A DNA stretch of 43,237 bases. It comes from an uncultured Prevotellaceae bacterium. GTDB lineage: Bacteria; Bacteroidota; Bacteroidia; Bacteroidales; Bacteroidaceae. Below, one piece after another: positions 32,057-39,368 of this stretch (positions are counted from its first letter, which is position 1; the number at the start of each line of letters is the position of its first letter). The DNA lies in assembly GCA_947166345.1 (NCBI GenBank), contig CAMVDU010000021.1:1-43237 (forward strand), written 5' to 3'. The notes below the pieces were generated by a model. That model had not been told where the DNA came from. It ran no database searches and saw only the letters and a program-made list of their open reading frames with translations. A program made the position numbers and the translations under genes.

Positions 32057-32595
32057 GGCTCCGGATCGGGAGCCGTGGCCACGGCATAGCTCGAGATGGG
32101 TATCTTCTCCTGATACTTCACCTCCTTGCCGTCGACGGTCTTCTTCACCGAGCGGACGACGTAGGCCGCCTGCAGCACGCACTCCTTCTTCAGCTCGCGC
32201 GAGGTGAGCTCCTCGCCCTTCGAGTTCTCGGGGATGAAGCGCAGATGCACGCCCTCCACCAGCTCGTCGAGACCCATAGCGAGCGTCTCCTCAACGGTCG
32301 ACTTGGCCTTCTTGCCGTCGTTCTCGATGGTCGGCGTGAACGTGCCGAAGCCGTCGAGCTTCACGGGCTGGCCCTGGGTGATGAGCTCCTTCAGGCAGCT
32401 CACGATGTTCAGCAGCACCAGCTGGGCCAGGTCGTAGGTCACCAGCTTTCCGTGGTCGGAGATGTGCTTGGCGAAGCCCTTCAGGTTCAGGGGCTCCTTC
32501 GTGTCGGGCTCGGCGAAATACTTCGAGAAGGCCGACGAGGATGAATTCTGGTTCTGTCGCAGATTCACCGGAAATGCAATGTTCTCTTTTGCCAT
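32053..32595 (-). CDS. Variant HU/IHF-family (DNABII) DNA-binding protein
   Basis: The 180-aa product is longer than the ~90-aa HU. The N-terminal 70 residues are divergent, and the HU-like core shows GFAKHISDHGKLVTYDLAQL, LVLLNIVSCLKELITQGQPV and KLDGFGTFTPTIENDG, the latter being the conserved G-F-G-x-F beta turn before the DNA arm. The Ser-rich N-terminus and Pro-rich tail are as in the Bacteroidales 'histone-like' paralogues found near capsule loci and VirE-type elements. It has a consensus promoter and is upstream-adjacent to a primase module reading the same way. Convergent with GH43; stops overlap by 4 bp. Confidence 0.85.
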   Translation of the reverse strand: MAKENIAFPVNLRQNQNSSSSAFSKYFAEPDTKEPLNLKGFAKHISDHGKLVTYDLAQLVLLNIVSCLKELITQGQPVKLDGFGTFTPTIENDGKKAKSTVEETLAMGLDELVEGVHLRFIPENSKGEELTSRELKKECVLQAAYVVRSVKKTVDGKEVKYQEKIPISSYAVATAPDPEP

Positions 32596-32679
32596 GTTCG
32601 TTTAAATGTTTTTCATGGTATTAGATTCGTGCCAGCAGCTACTTCGGGTGACTGGCTCCCGCCTTTTCTAATGATGCTA

Positions 32680-32711
32680 CAAAGGTACAAAAAAATCCTG
32701 AGACTACCAAA
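32680..32711 (-). promoter_or_regulatory. Promoter of the HU-like gene
   Basis: Minus-strand TTTG (plus 32708-32711) and TACCTTTG (plus 32680-32687) are 20 bp apart. The leader would be about 80 nt and contains a short GCCAG/CTGGC stem. Confidence 0.75.
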
Positions 32712-32754
32712 TATTTTTGCAACTTTTTTCGAAAGTTTTTCGCATAAACAAACT

Positions 32755-32818
32755 TTAACTTAGGGCCAGGTCCCAGCTTCAAGTCTCTTTAACTTCGGAC
32801 CTGGCCCCAGCTTTAAGT
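32755..32818. repeat. Paired 30-bp repeat with GC-rich cores that are also inverted to each other
   Basis: Two 30-bp copies (32755-32784 and 32789-32818) match at 25 of 30 positions. Their cores gggccaggtcc (32763-32773) and ggacctggccc (32797-32807) are perfect reverse complements, so the pair can fold into an 11-bp stem. A third copy of the core word occurs at 39047-39060. It is between the HU gene and a primase gene and has no T run, so it is not a simple terminator. Confidence 0.8.
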
Positions 32819-32826
32819 TTGTAGGG

Positions 32827-32870
32827 AGGAAAGTCGGGGTTTGCTCCGAGGAAAGTCAGAGTTTGCTCCG
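32827..32870. repeat. 22-bp tandem duplication across the primase stop codon
   Basis: 32827-32848 and 32849-32870 differ at 2 of 22 positions (aggaaagtcggggtttgctc versus aggaaagtcagagtttgctc at their starts). The second copy includes the last codons and stop (32856-32858) of the primase gene; the first is non-coding. Confidence 0.8.
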
Positions 32871-33749
32871 GGCAAAGTACTCACCGAAGTCCTTGCATCC
32901 CGGGGGCAGCTGGTGGTGCTCGAGCGAGGGCAGCACCTGCCTGAGCTGCAGGAACAGCCGCTCGCCGGGCTCGTCGCGGTCGGGGTACATGTGGAATGTC
33001 AGTCCGTGGGAGTCGGCCAGACGAGTCAGCAGCTGCACATCCTTGCGGCCCAGCAGCGTGGCCGAGGGGATGGCGATGGCCTTGCAGCCCGAGGAGAGCA
33101 TCGCCCAGCAGTCGGAGCATCCCTCGGTGATCCAGAGCTCGTCGCCGGGGCGCAGTCGGTTGAGCACGGGCTGGTTGTAGATCGTGCATACCGAGCCCTG
33201 CGGGAAGAGGAACCGTGGCGAGCCGCCCTGCGCGAGGTTGCGGCTTTGCACGCCAGTGAGCTGCCCTTGCATATTATAATAAGGTGTCTGCAGCCAGGGG
33301 GTGCCCCGACGGTCGCGAAATGAGGTCAGGCGGCACCAGCCGACCACTCTGGGGTCGATGCCGCGCTCCTGGAAGAGGAACCGCCGGGCCTCGTCGGAGA
33401 GCCACGGGCGGCTGAAGAACGGCTCGTAGCGGCTGGCATCGAACGCCCTCGGAGGCAACTCTTCCTTCGGTTTATACTCTGTCAGGATGATATTGCTCTC
33501 GTCGGCCAGCCACTTACAACTATCGGCGAAGTTTTTGCCAAGCACCTTTTCGGCAAGCGTGAACACGTCTCCGCTAGCGCCACAGCTCCAGCACTTGAAT
33601 TTTCCATTCCTGAACGTCATCGAGGGGGTGTGGTCGTCGTGGAAGGGGCACAGGCATCTGTGCCTGACGACTCTCAGTCCGAGTCGCTCCGCGACACCCT
33701 CGATTGGGAGTGCGTCGCGGAGCTTCTGAATATCAAACTTATCCATCAT
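32856..33749 (-). CDS. DNA primase-like protein (CHC2 zinc finger + TOPRIM) of mobile-element type
   Basis: The product has 297 residues, about half the length of chromosomal DnaG. The zinc finger is CLCPFHDDHTPSM...FKCWSCGASGDVF with C34, H37, C53 and C56. The TOPRIM domain begins with ELWITEGCSDCWAMLSSGCK near residue 205 (Glu in TEG) and continues with TFHMYPDRDEPGER near 260 (Asp-x-Asp). The helicase-binding C-terminal domain of DnaG is absent. It follows 30 bp after a P-loop replication ATPase, so the pair should work as primase and helicase of an element. Confidence 0.88.
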   Translation of the reverse strand: MMDKFDIQKLRDALPIEGVAERLGLRVVRHRCLCPFHDDHTPSMTFRNGKFKCWSCGASGDVFTLAEKVLGKNFADSCKWLADESNIILTEYKPKEELPPRAFDASRYEPFFSRPWLSDEARRFLFQERGIDPRVVGWCRLTSFRDRRGTPWLQTPYYNMQGQLTGVQSRNLAQGGSPRFLFPQGSVCTIYNQPVLNRLRPGDELWITEGCSDCWAMLSSGCKAIAIPSATLLGRKDVQLLTRLADSHGLTFHMYPDRDEPGERLFLQLRQVLPSLEHHQLPPGCKDFGEYFARSKL

Positions 33750-33779
33750 CGTGAACTCGTTTTTAAAGTGTCCGGGAGA

Positions 33780-35093
33780 TCACTTGCGCTTCAGATAAGT
33801 CTCGGTCTTCGAGTAGAGGCCGGTCTGGGCGGAGTACTCGATGAACCCACGGCTGCGCCAGACGGCAATCTGGTGCTTGGTGCCCTCCTTGCTTTTGCCA
33901 AGACTTGCGCGTAGGTTCTCAAGCTGCTGCTCATTGAACGGGTTCTGGAGCTCGTCAAGCAGGTTCTTCGGGCCGCGCTTCTGCGAATCTTCCAACTGAG
34001 GCTCGCCCAGTCCCAGCATGTCGTTGAACACGCGGAGCTTCGCCCACAGGTCGTAGTAGCAGAAGTATATCATCCACTCGCCGATGCTGCGCGAGTAGGT
34101 CTGGTCGTTCAGGAGCCAGAGTACTGCGGCCTTCTTCCACGCCGAGAAGATGCTGCGATGGCTCAGCTGGAACAGCTCGTCAGAGTCGGCCAGGTTGGCC
34201 AGGTCGCACATCTCCTGGGCAAGTTGGTCGGCCACCTTGTTCAGGGGTTTCACCACAAAGCGTCCTGTGGCGTTGGTCAGGCGCAGCAGGTATTGGTCAA
34301 GCTTGGCCAGATACTCCTCGTCGTTGTCGGTTCCGAGTCTTGGGATGCGCCCCTTGCGTTCGCTGGGTGGCACATAAGAGAAGCTGATGCGTCCGAATGT
34401 ACCGTTCACCATGTCGCGCTTGTACCAGTCGCGGGCCTCGTCGGGAGTGCTACTGAGGGTAAGACACAGACGGAGTCTGGGGTTGGCCGTGATGCCGCTT
34501 TCGGTAGCTCTCAGCTGACCACTGCGTGCCACGTCGTAGCATTGGCGGATTAGCTGGCTCACCGCCTTGTGTCCGCAGGCTATGCGGTCGGCCAGCCCCA
34601 CCTCTGGCAGGTTCAGGTACATCACCCGGCCACCGTGATGTTCGAGCGCCTCGGCGTTCTGGGTAAAGGCCGCAGGGGTGATGTTACTTGGTGGGAAAGT
34701 GAAGTAGACCGATGGGCGTTCGGGCTTCGACTTCGAATTGCCCAGCGTCTTCATCTGGCGAGACCAGTCGGCCAGTCGGCGGTACTCACCCTCGTCGTGT
34801 TCCGAGAAATCGCGGCAGACGGCATCTACTTGATAAGTCAGCTGGTTTTTACCCACACCGCTGTTGCCGATGATGTGTCCCATCTGTCCGGCACCTATCT
34901 CGTAATACTTGTTGTCGCTGTACATCAGTTCCACGGAGGAGTTCAGGTGTGCTGCCAGTGGCGGGAACATCATGGGCAGCAGCGGCTGGCGCATCTCTTT
35001 TGATGCTTTTGAGAGGAGTAAACCTATCACCTCGGTCCCCTTGCCGATGCGTGGCATTGCCGGGGCTTGTGTGCTAAAAATATCGTAAGTCAT
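33780..35093 (-). CDS. P-loop replication ATPase (DUF3987-like) partnered with primase
   Basis: The 437-aa product has the P-loop GHIIGNSGVGKNQLTYQVDA at about residues 71-90 and RVMYLNLPEVGLADRIACGH near 155, which holds the Walker B region. LRLCLTLSSTPDEARDWYKR follows near 208. The C-terminal ~90 residues look like a winged helix (KHQIAVWRSRGFIEYSAQTG). It resembles a shorter DUF3987/VirE-type helicase. Followed after 30 bp by the CHC2 primase gene, on the same strand. A 157-bp inverted repeat lies just upstream of its start. Confidence 0.75.
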   Translation of the reverse strand: MTYDIFSTQAPAMPRIGKGTEVIGLLLSKASKEMRQPLLPMMFPPLAAHLNSSVELMYSDNKYYEIGAGQMGHIIGNSGVGKNQLTYQVDAVCRDFSEHDEGEYRRLADWSRQMKTLGNSKSKPERPSVYFTFPPSNITPAAFTQNAEALEHHGGRVMYLNLPEVGLADRIACGHKAVSQLIRQCYDVARSGQLRATESGITANPRLRLCLTLSSTPDEARDWYKRDMVNGTFGRISFSYVPPSERKGRIPRLGTDNDEEYLAKLDQYLLRLTNATGRFVVKPLNKVADQLAQEMCDLANLADSDELFQLSHRSIFSAWKKAAVLWLLNDQTYSRSIGEWMIYFCYYDLWAKLRVFNDMLGLGEPQLEDSQKRGPKNLLDELQNPFNEQQLENLRASLGKSKEGTKHQIAVWRSRGFIEYSAQTGLYSKTETYLKRK

Positions 35094-35145
35094 TGTCTTC
35101 TAATATTTTAAGTTTTTACTTGTTACAGATGAAATACACTTGGTA

Positions 35146-35302
35146 GTCTCAATCTCAAATCTCAGTTGTTTTTTCAAGCCACCCCACCTTTATTCATCCC
35201 ATACTTATATATCTGATTATTAATAAGTTATGATGTCTGTAAAGGCGGTTTTCCGTGTTTTCTGTGACCTGCTTTTGAAACTGAGATTTGAGATATTGAG
35301 AC
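35146..35302. repeat. Long-spaced inverted repeat upstream of the replication ATPase gene
   Basis: gtctcaatctcaaatctcag (35146-35165, continuing tt) faces aactgagatttgagatattg (35279-35298, continuing agac). The arms match over 22 bases except for a 2-base insertion (at) in the right arm. The 111-bp centre holds no gene. It could be an origin-type structure or recombination scar. Confidence 0.75.
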
Positions 35303-35312
35303 AGCCCGGAGA

Positions 35313-35801
35313 CTACGCTTCCGAATCCTCCTCTCCTAAGAGGCGGGCTACTACCAGCAACTCCTGCGCTGCTGCGAGGCAAAAGTCGCGAAAGGTGTAA
35401 TCTTTGAAGAAACGAGGACGGGCGAACTCCAGACGATACGTGCCGTCGGCCAGGCGATGGACGTTGACCGTGCCGCCCTCAAAGACGATCGGGTTGCGGC
35501 GCACCGGCTTTACCAGCTTCTTCTCGGTGACATTCTCAATGAGCGTGAATTGGTCTTCGCTGCTTCGTACCAGCGTGCCAAGAATCATGTCGCCAATCTC
35601 CATGTGCGCGGGCTGGCGGGTGAGCACCTTCAGGTCAATGCACGGATGCGAGTCCGGGTAGAGCTCCCTGAAGAGGCCGTCGCGGTAAGCGCGTGCCAAA
35701 GGTTCGTTGCTGTTCTCCAAATAGTCGTGTAGGATTTCTCCTACGAGGCGCGGGCCGTACTGTACTTCCGCCCCTTCGCGTTTTCTTTGTTTCTTTTTCA
35801 T
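35313..35801 (-). CDS. Small hypothetical protein of mobile-element type
   Basis: The 162-aa product begins with a strongly basic stretch (KKKQRKREGAEVQYGP). The core has YPDSHPCIDLKVLTRQPAHM near residue 52, MILGTLVRSSEDQFTLIENV, and RRNPIVFEGGTVNVHRLADG near 105. This order (H-P-x-x-D-L-K, then N-P-x-V-F-E-G) is one I associate with small proteins of Bacteroidales conjugative or mobilisable elements (DUF3876-like), without certainty. It is upstream of the replication ATPase and primase on the same strand and likely part of the same element. Confidence 0.6.
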   Translation of the reverse strand: MKKKQRKREGAEVQYGPRLVGEILHDYLENSNEPLARAYRDGLFRELYPDSHPCIDLKVLTRQPAHMEIGDMILGTLVRSSEDQFTLIENVTEKKLVKPVRRNPIVFEGGTVNVHRLADGTYRLEFARPRFFKDYTFRDFCLAAAQELLVVARLLGEEDSEA

Positions 35802-35860
35802 GTTACTTTGGGCAGACAGATTTGACCGCTGCCCTCAGCAATGGGGTGGAGAAGCCTGAT

Positions 35861-36010
35861 TCTGTTAGAATAATTATCGAATTTTCTAACAAACTTATTC
35901 TAACAGACAATTTTTCTAACACGACAAAGCCGAAACTCCACATTCAGCAGAATTTCGGCTTACAAAAAAAATATATAGAAATATACTTGTTTCTAACAGT
36001 TCATCTAACA
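35861..36010. repeat. Iteron-like cluster of TTCTAACA words
   Basis: TTCTAACA occurs at 35884-35891, 35898-35905, 35914-35921 and 35991-35998, an inverted copy at 35863-35870 and an imperfect copy at 36003-36010. The outer pair TCTGTTAGAATAA (35861-35873) and TTATTCTAACAGA (35895-35907) are perfect inverted repeats. The region is AT-rich, 200 bp long and gene-free, between a replication module and an unknown gene pair. This looks like initiator or repressor binding sites. Confidence 0.7.
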
Positions 36011-36020
36011 GTCCACATGA

Positions 36021-37097
36021 TTATTCATACCATTTATTCAAGTCTTTTATGACATGAAGTTCTTGCTTATATACCGCATTCATAACTGAATCGCTATAAT
36101 CGCAACCGTCACCTCTTCCTCTTTTTGGCAAATCTTTGAATTGAACTTCAGGGTCAAGGACGACAATAATCAAGGCTATACGATTTTTATCTTCAGCAGA
36201 TATCCGTTCAAAGTTATAATTAACAGATTTCAGACCAAACTGATTTTTAATAATAGCTGATTCGCTTGCACCTGTCTGTTTTTCGAAGAATGTTTGTTCC
36301 TGGAGTTTTTGAATCAGCAGGGTCAGAATAGTTTGAGGCTTTCCAGTCCATTTCAAGTTACATGCCCGATGTTTTCCGTTGAAGAAGTCGCAGAAATCAT
36401 CTGCATCTCTTGGCTCGGCTATCCATCCCCAGTTTTGCATCAATATCATGGCTCGCTGAAGTCTGTTTGTACGAGTCGTTTCATCGCTACAAACATATTT
36501 CAAAACGTATGGAGTCTTATCATCTACTTTTAAAGGTCTCTCTGTCTTTTTGGACTTTTGTGGATGAAGTACTTCTTCGATTTCCTTAGTCATGCTTTGT
36601 ACTGAAACAAAATACTCTTTCATCCATTCCATCATTTCAACTGTATGCTGATTGACCGGCTCATGAAGCTTCTTCTCAATGTTTCTGCAATTCTCATTAC
36701 CATACAATTCGTGAATACATTCATGAAGTGTTCTCTGAAGAGTACCCCGATAATGTGAATGGTTGACTGTTGCTACACCATACATCACCATGTAAAACAA
36801 CATGGCAACCTCAGCCATAGTGTCGTTCTTGTCGCCAGCCCCCTGGTCTTGCTCACGATATTGGTTGTATTTTTCAGTCCACAAATTGTGGCATCGCTCA
36901 GCTAATTTATCGCCTGTTTGCAAGATACTATCCAAAGTCTGAGCAGCATCGACAAATAACTGTTCAGGAGTCATAACCATCGTAGGGTACAACTTCTGGA
37001 ACTCATCAAATACCGTCTTACACAATTTGTAGTAAGGGTAATCATGAAAATGCTCCTTCAGTTTATTCCATTGGTTTTGTTGGAATCTCTTCGCCAT
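36021..37097 (-). CDS. Hypothetical protein, second gene of an overlapping two-gene unit
   Basis: The 358-aa cytoplasmic product is helical in its first ~160 residues (MAEVAMLFYMVMYGVATVNH near 92), with a charged linker (HPQKSKKTERPLKVDDK) near 178. The second half includes NRLQRAMILMQNWGWIAEPR, AIIKNQFGLKSVNYNFERIS near 285 and the end LHVIKDLNKWYE. No catalytic motif is recognised. It overlaps the upstream gene by 35 bp (37063-37097), so they are almost certainly co-translated and may form a complex. AT-rich composition differs from the neighbouring primase module and suggests horizontal origin. Confidence 0.65.
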   Translation of the reverse strand: MAKRFQQNQWNKLKEHFHDYPYYKLCKTVFDEFQKLYPTMVMTPEQLFVDAAQTLDSILQTGDKLAERCHNLWTEKYNQYREQDQGAGDKNDTMAEVAMLFYMVMYGVATVNHSHYRGTLQRTLHECIHELYGNENCRNIEKKLHEPVNQHTVEMMEWMKEYFVSVQSMTKEIEEVLHPQKSKKTERPLKVDDKTPYVLKYVCSDETTRTNRLQRAMILMQNWGWIAEPRDADDFCDFFNGKHRACNLKWTGKPQTILTLLIQKLQEQTFFEKQTGASESAIIKNQFGLKSVNYNFERISAEDKNRIALIIVVLDPEVQFKDLPKRGRGDGCDYSDSVMNAVYKQELHVIKDLNKWYE

Positions 37098-38055
37098 CTT
37101 TTCCTTCTTTTACTTTCGTGAATACATCGTCAAGCCATGATCTCAAATCGAAATCACTATTAACGATATCGGGTGTAATAAAGTCCTTATAATAGCTGAT
37201 GACCGCATCGTTCATCGGATATTTTGCGATGACCCCGTCTCTGCATGAATACTCGCCGAAATCTCTCAGCTTGACCTTTAAGTCCCACGCGTTATCCGAA
37301 ACCATCTCTACAACTCTAGACAACAAGTATAGCTTTTTGCGGTCGACAGCCGACTCCATGTTGACCGTTGACATTCCGCTAACGGCTCCATAGTACTCCA
37401 AAATTTTGGTATGCAGCTCCATTTCCTCTGTCAGTTCCTTAGGGATTCTGGCGGTAGGCTTTTTCTTCAGGTTGACGTACTCAAAAGTGAATGATTCAAT
37501 CATGTCGCCGTGATTCATCGTGCGCTGGTCTATGAATTGTTCGAAATCCTTTCTTACCGTCTTCTCTTTGATATCCGTACTAACTCCCAGTCTATTTAGC
37601 AGCCCGCTATTGTTGAAGAAGTTTTTCAGACATACTTTTATCGTGTCTGTCTTGCTATCCCATGAGGGGGATTTCTCTATAGCTATCTGGCATCTGCCAT
37701 CACGATAGTCGACCACCACATAGGCAAATGGGTAGCTAGGTTGAGCAATAGCGGGACATTCTCCTATGTCCTTGTCCTTATCCTCGGGCAATTTGATGAT
37801 GTCATATATCTCCTTATTATGTATTCGTATAAGGGCTATGCCTCCTTCATTGCGTAAGACGTAGTTGGGTACATGCTCCTCTCCACCTCCCCGGCGAGTA
37901 CGATATATCCTAAGCACATTGCCCTTCTCTCCTATGACCTTACCTAAATAATGGTTTGGATACTTGGCTACAGGCTTGTCGGAATCCTCTTCATGGTTAA
38001 AATCACATTGGGGAGTTACCGATAAGTCAATATTGTGGATGATGTAGTCACTCAT
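37063..38055 (-). CDS. Hypothetical protein, first gene of an overlapping two-gene unit
   Basis: The 330-aa product has a beta-rich N-terminal half: NVLRIYRTRRGGGEEHVPNY near residue 46, GGIALIRIHNKEIYDIIKLP and FAYVVVDYRDGRCQIAIEKS near 109. A helical half follows, with ELTEEMELHTKILEYYGAVS and KKLYLLSRVVEMVSDNAWDL. The pattern 'VVDYRDGRCQIAIEKSPSW' is reminiscent of nuclease-associated or sensor domains in defence genes, but I cannot name a family. Downstream partner overlaps by 35 bp. No clear consensus promoter upstream; the divergent neighbour has one at 38340-38371. Confidence 0.65.
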   Translation of the reverse strand: MSDYIIHNIDLSVTPQCDFNHEEDSDKPVAKYPNHYLGKVIGEKGNVLRIYRTRRGGGEEHVPNYVLRNEGGIALIRIHNKEIYDIIKLPEDKDKDIGECPAIAQPSYPFAYVVVDYRDGRCQIAIEKSPSWDSKTDTIKVCLKNFFNNSGLLNRLGVSTDIKEKTVRKDFEQFIDQRTMNHGDMIESFTFEYVNLKKKPTARIPKELTEEMELHTKILEYYGAVSGMSTVNMESAVDRKKLYLLSRVVEMVSDNAWDLKVKLRDFGEYSCRDGVIAKYPMNDAVISYYKDFITPDIVNSDFDLRSWLDDVFTKVKEGKDGEEIPTKPME

Positions 38056-38221
38056 TAATAAATTGTTTTTGGGTTAAAATAATAATTCTGGGGAACAGTT
38101 AATGACGAAAAATGATTTCGTTACAAGTCCCATTTTCTAATGAGCAACTAATGTGCCAATAATCAAGTACTCGTCCAGACTGACATATTGACAGATTCAA
38201 ACGAGGCTATAGCACACGGGG

Positions 38222-38280
38222 GTCCCCTGTGAACCAGCCCCACAGGGGGACTGTCCGCACAGGGGGTGACCCGGGGACAG
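38222..38280. repeat. GC-rich hairpin and repeat cluster in an AT-rich gap
   Basis: GTCCCCTGTG (38222-38231) pairs with CACAGGGGGAC (38241-38251), and CACAGGGGG recurs at 38258-38266, followed by CCGGGGACAG (38271-38280). The block contrasts sharply with its AT-rich surroundings and lies between divergent genes. It could be a REP-like element, a nicking site or a regulatory structure; no U run follows on either strand. Confidence 0.65.
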
Positions 38281-38339
38281 GCACAGGTGTGACCTTAGCT
38301 TTTCAAGTTTTGTCATATTGGTAGATTTTTATTGTTTTA

Positions 38340-38371
38340 TTTGTTTGTTTCGCTAAATTGTCGTATCTTTG
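38340..38371 (+). promoter_or_regulatory. Promoter of the kinase-like gene
   Basis: TTTG at 38340-38343 and TATCTTTG at 38364-38371 with a 20-bp gap. The start would be near 38378, about 17 nt before the ATG at 38395. Confidence 0.75.
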
Positions 38372-38394
38372 CCCCTGTGAAATTCTAAGCAAAG

Positions 38395-39033
38395 ATGAGT
38401 CATGACATATCTCAACCAGTTCCACAAGGAAGCAACGGAGCGCAAGATGCGGAAAATAGCCGCATCGCAACAATCGCCGATGAGCTCGAGCGACTTTGCG
38501 CAATACATGAAGCGCAACTTCGAGATAGCCAAGCAGATGTAAGTCATTTTGAGGCAGAGCAGCGTGCTGCTGAGCAAATGGCTAAAGCCGGCGGCTATTG
38601 GATTCCCATGATGGACATTTTCGACTTGGGCGTTCCTGGGCCGAGCGGGAATGAGAATGACACCTATGTAGCCGAAAAACTTATTTTTAAGGTGAACAAT
38701 CTTTTGAACAGCGGAAGTATTGTAGCCCTGCTCAAAAAGATTCTGATGCACAATCTGCTTTTTCCTGACACAGCCTATTCCTTCTATGGTTTTGCCGGCT
38801 TTGATGGCCGCACGGTTCAGCCAGTCATTACCCAGCCGCGCATTGCTGATGCTCATCCTGCCACACAGGTTATGATAGACACCTATATGGCCGCTCTCGG
38901 TTTCGAGAAGACTACCCAAGAGGGGCGTTTCTCTAATGGAACGTATGAGGTATGGGACCTTGTTCCTCGTAACGTGTTGGTTGACGAGGATGGCGACATC
39001 TTTGTGGTTGATGCAGAGATTAAGCATATTTAG
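38395..39033 (+). CDS. Stand-alone polyvalent-protein-kinase-like domain protein
   Basis: The product has 212 residues. Residues ~20-60 are a charged helix (ADELERLCAIHEAQLRDSQA). The rest resembles the kinase domain found inside 'polyvalent' proteins of phages and conjugative elements. FKVNNLLNSGSIVALLKKIL near 95 includes a candidate ATP-binding Lys, and FYGFAGFDGRTVQPVITQPR follows near 130. VPRNVLVDEDGDIFVVDAEI near 187 resembles the catalytic N and metal-binding D of kinases. Normally the domain is part of a very long protein delivered into a recipient; here it is encoded alone with its own consensus promoter, so it may be an independent gene rather than a fragment. Kinase activity is inferred only. 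Confidence 0.6.
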   Translation: MSHDISQPVPQGSNGAQDAENSRIATIADELERLCAIHEAQLRDSQADVSHFEAEQRAAEQMAKAGGYWIPMMDIFDLGVPGPSGNENDTYVAEKLIFKVNNLLNSGSIVALLKKILMHNLLFPDTAYSFYGFAGFDGRTVQPVITQPRIADAHPATQVMIDTYMAALGFEKTTQEGRFSNGTYEVWDLVPRNVLVDEDGDIFVVDAEIKHI

Positions 39034-39046
39034 CCAGTACAATTTG

Positions 39047-39060
39047 GGGCCTGGCCCCAG
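39047..39060. repeat. Third copy of the GGRCCWGGYCCCAG word
   Basis: gggcctggccccag here matches the two cores at 32763-32776 and 32797-32810 (consensus GGRCCWGGYCCCAG). It lies 13 bp after the kinase-like gene and is itself a near palindrome (GGGGCCtGGCCCC). It suggests a dispersed REP-like repeat. Confidence 0.55.
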
Positions 39061-39122
39061 AGTCAACCATTTGTCCTCTATATTCAATTGCTATTCGATT
39101 TGATTTTCCTGTCTTTAGATTG

Positions 39123-39354
39123 TCATATCGCCACGGATGTCTCAACTTTCTCTTCCAATGCATTCTTGATATACGCATTCAGCGTCATGCCTGCCTGACG
39201 GGCAAGCATGGCAATCTGACGGTGGATGGCGGGTGTCAGCCTGACGTTGAGCATGCCGCTGTAGCTTGATGCCCTCAATCTTTCCAAAAAACACATTGTC
39301 CTTCTCGCTGAAAGCTACCGATCCCAGATAGCCTTTATAAGTCATCGTATTCAT
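39123..39354 (-). pseudogene. hicB-type antitoxin, internally deleted and frameshifted
   Basis: The N-terminus is MNTMTYKGYLGSVAFSEKDN followed by VFFGKIEGI, the start of Bacteroidales HicB antitoxins. The middle of the protein is missing: after ...EGIK the frame shifts, and the proper C-terminal ribbon-helix-helix domain appears in another frame (GMLNVRLTPAIHRQIAMLAR, then QAGMTLNAYIKNALEEK) ending in TGA at 39123-39125. About 40 codons are lost. Both halves are recognisable, so this is a decayed antitoxin, not a novel gene. The truncated toxin gene lies directly upstream. Confidence 0.75.
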
Positions 39355-39368
39355 ATCTTTCTCCTTTT

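Noticed and set aside
31115..32182. Minus-strand open frame (355 codons) opposite GH43
   Set aside because: Antisense shadow of an unambiguous GH43 gene; no family resemblance, and it runs into the HU gene's strand space.
35927..35961. AAGCCGAAA/TTTCGGCTT hairpin considered as a terminator
   Set aside because: On the plus strand it is followed by A rather than T, and on the minus strand the T run precedes the stem. Kept only as an unexplained inverted repeat.
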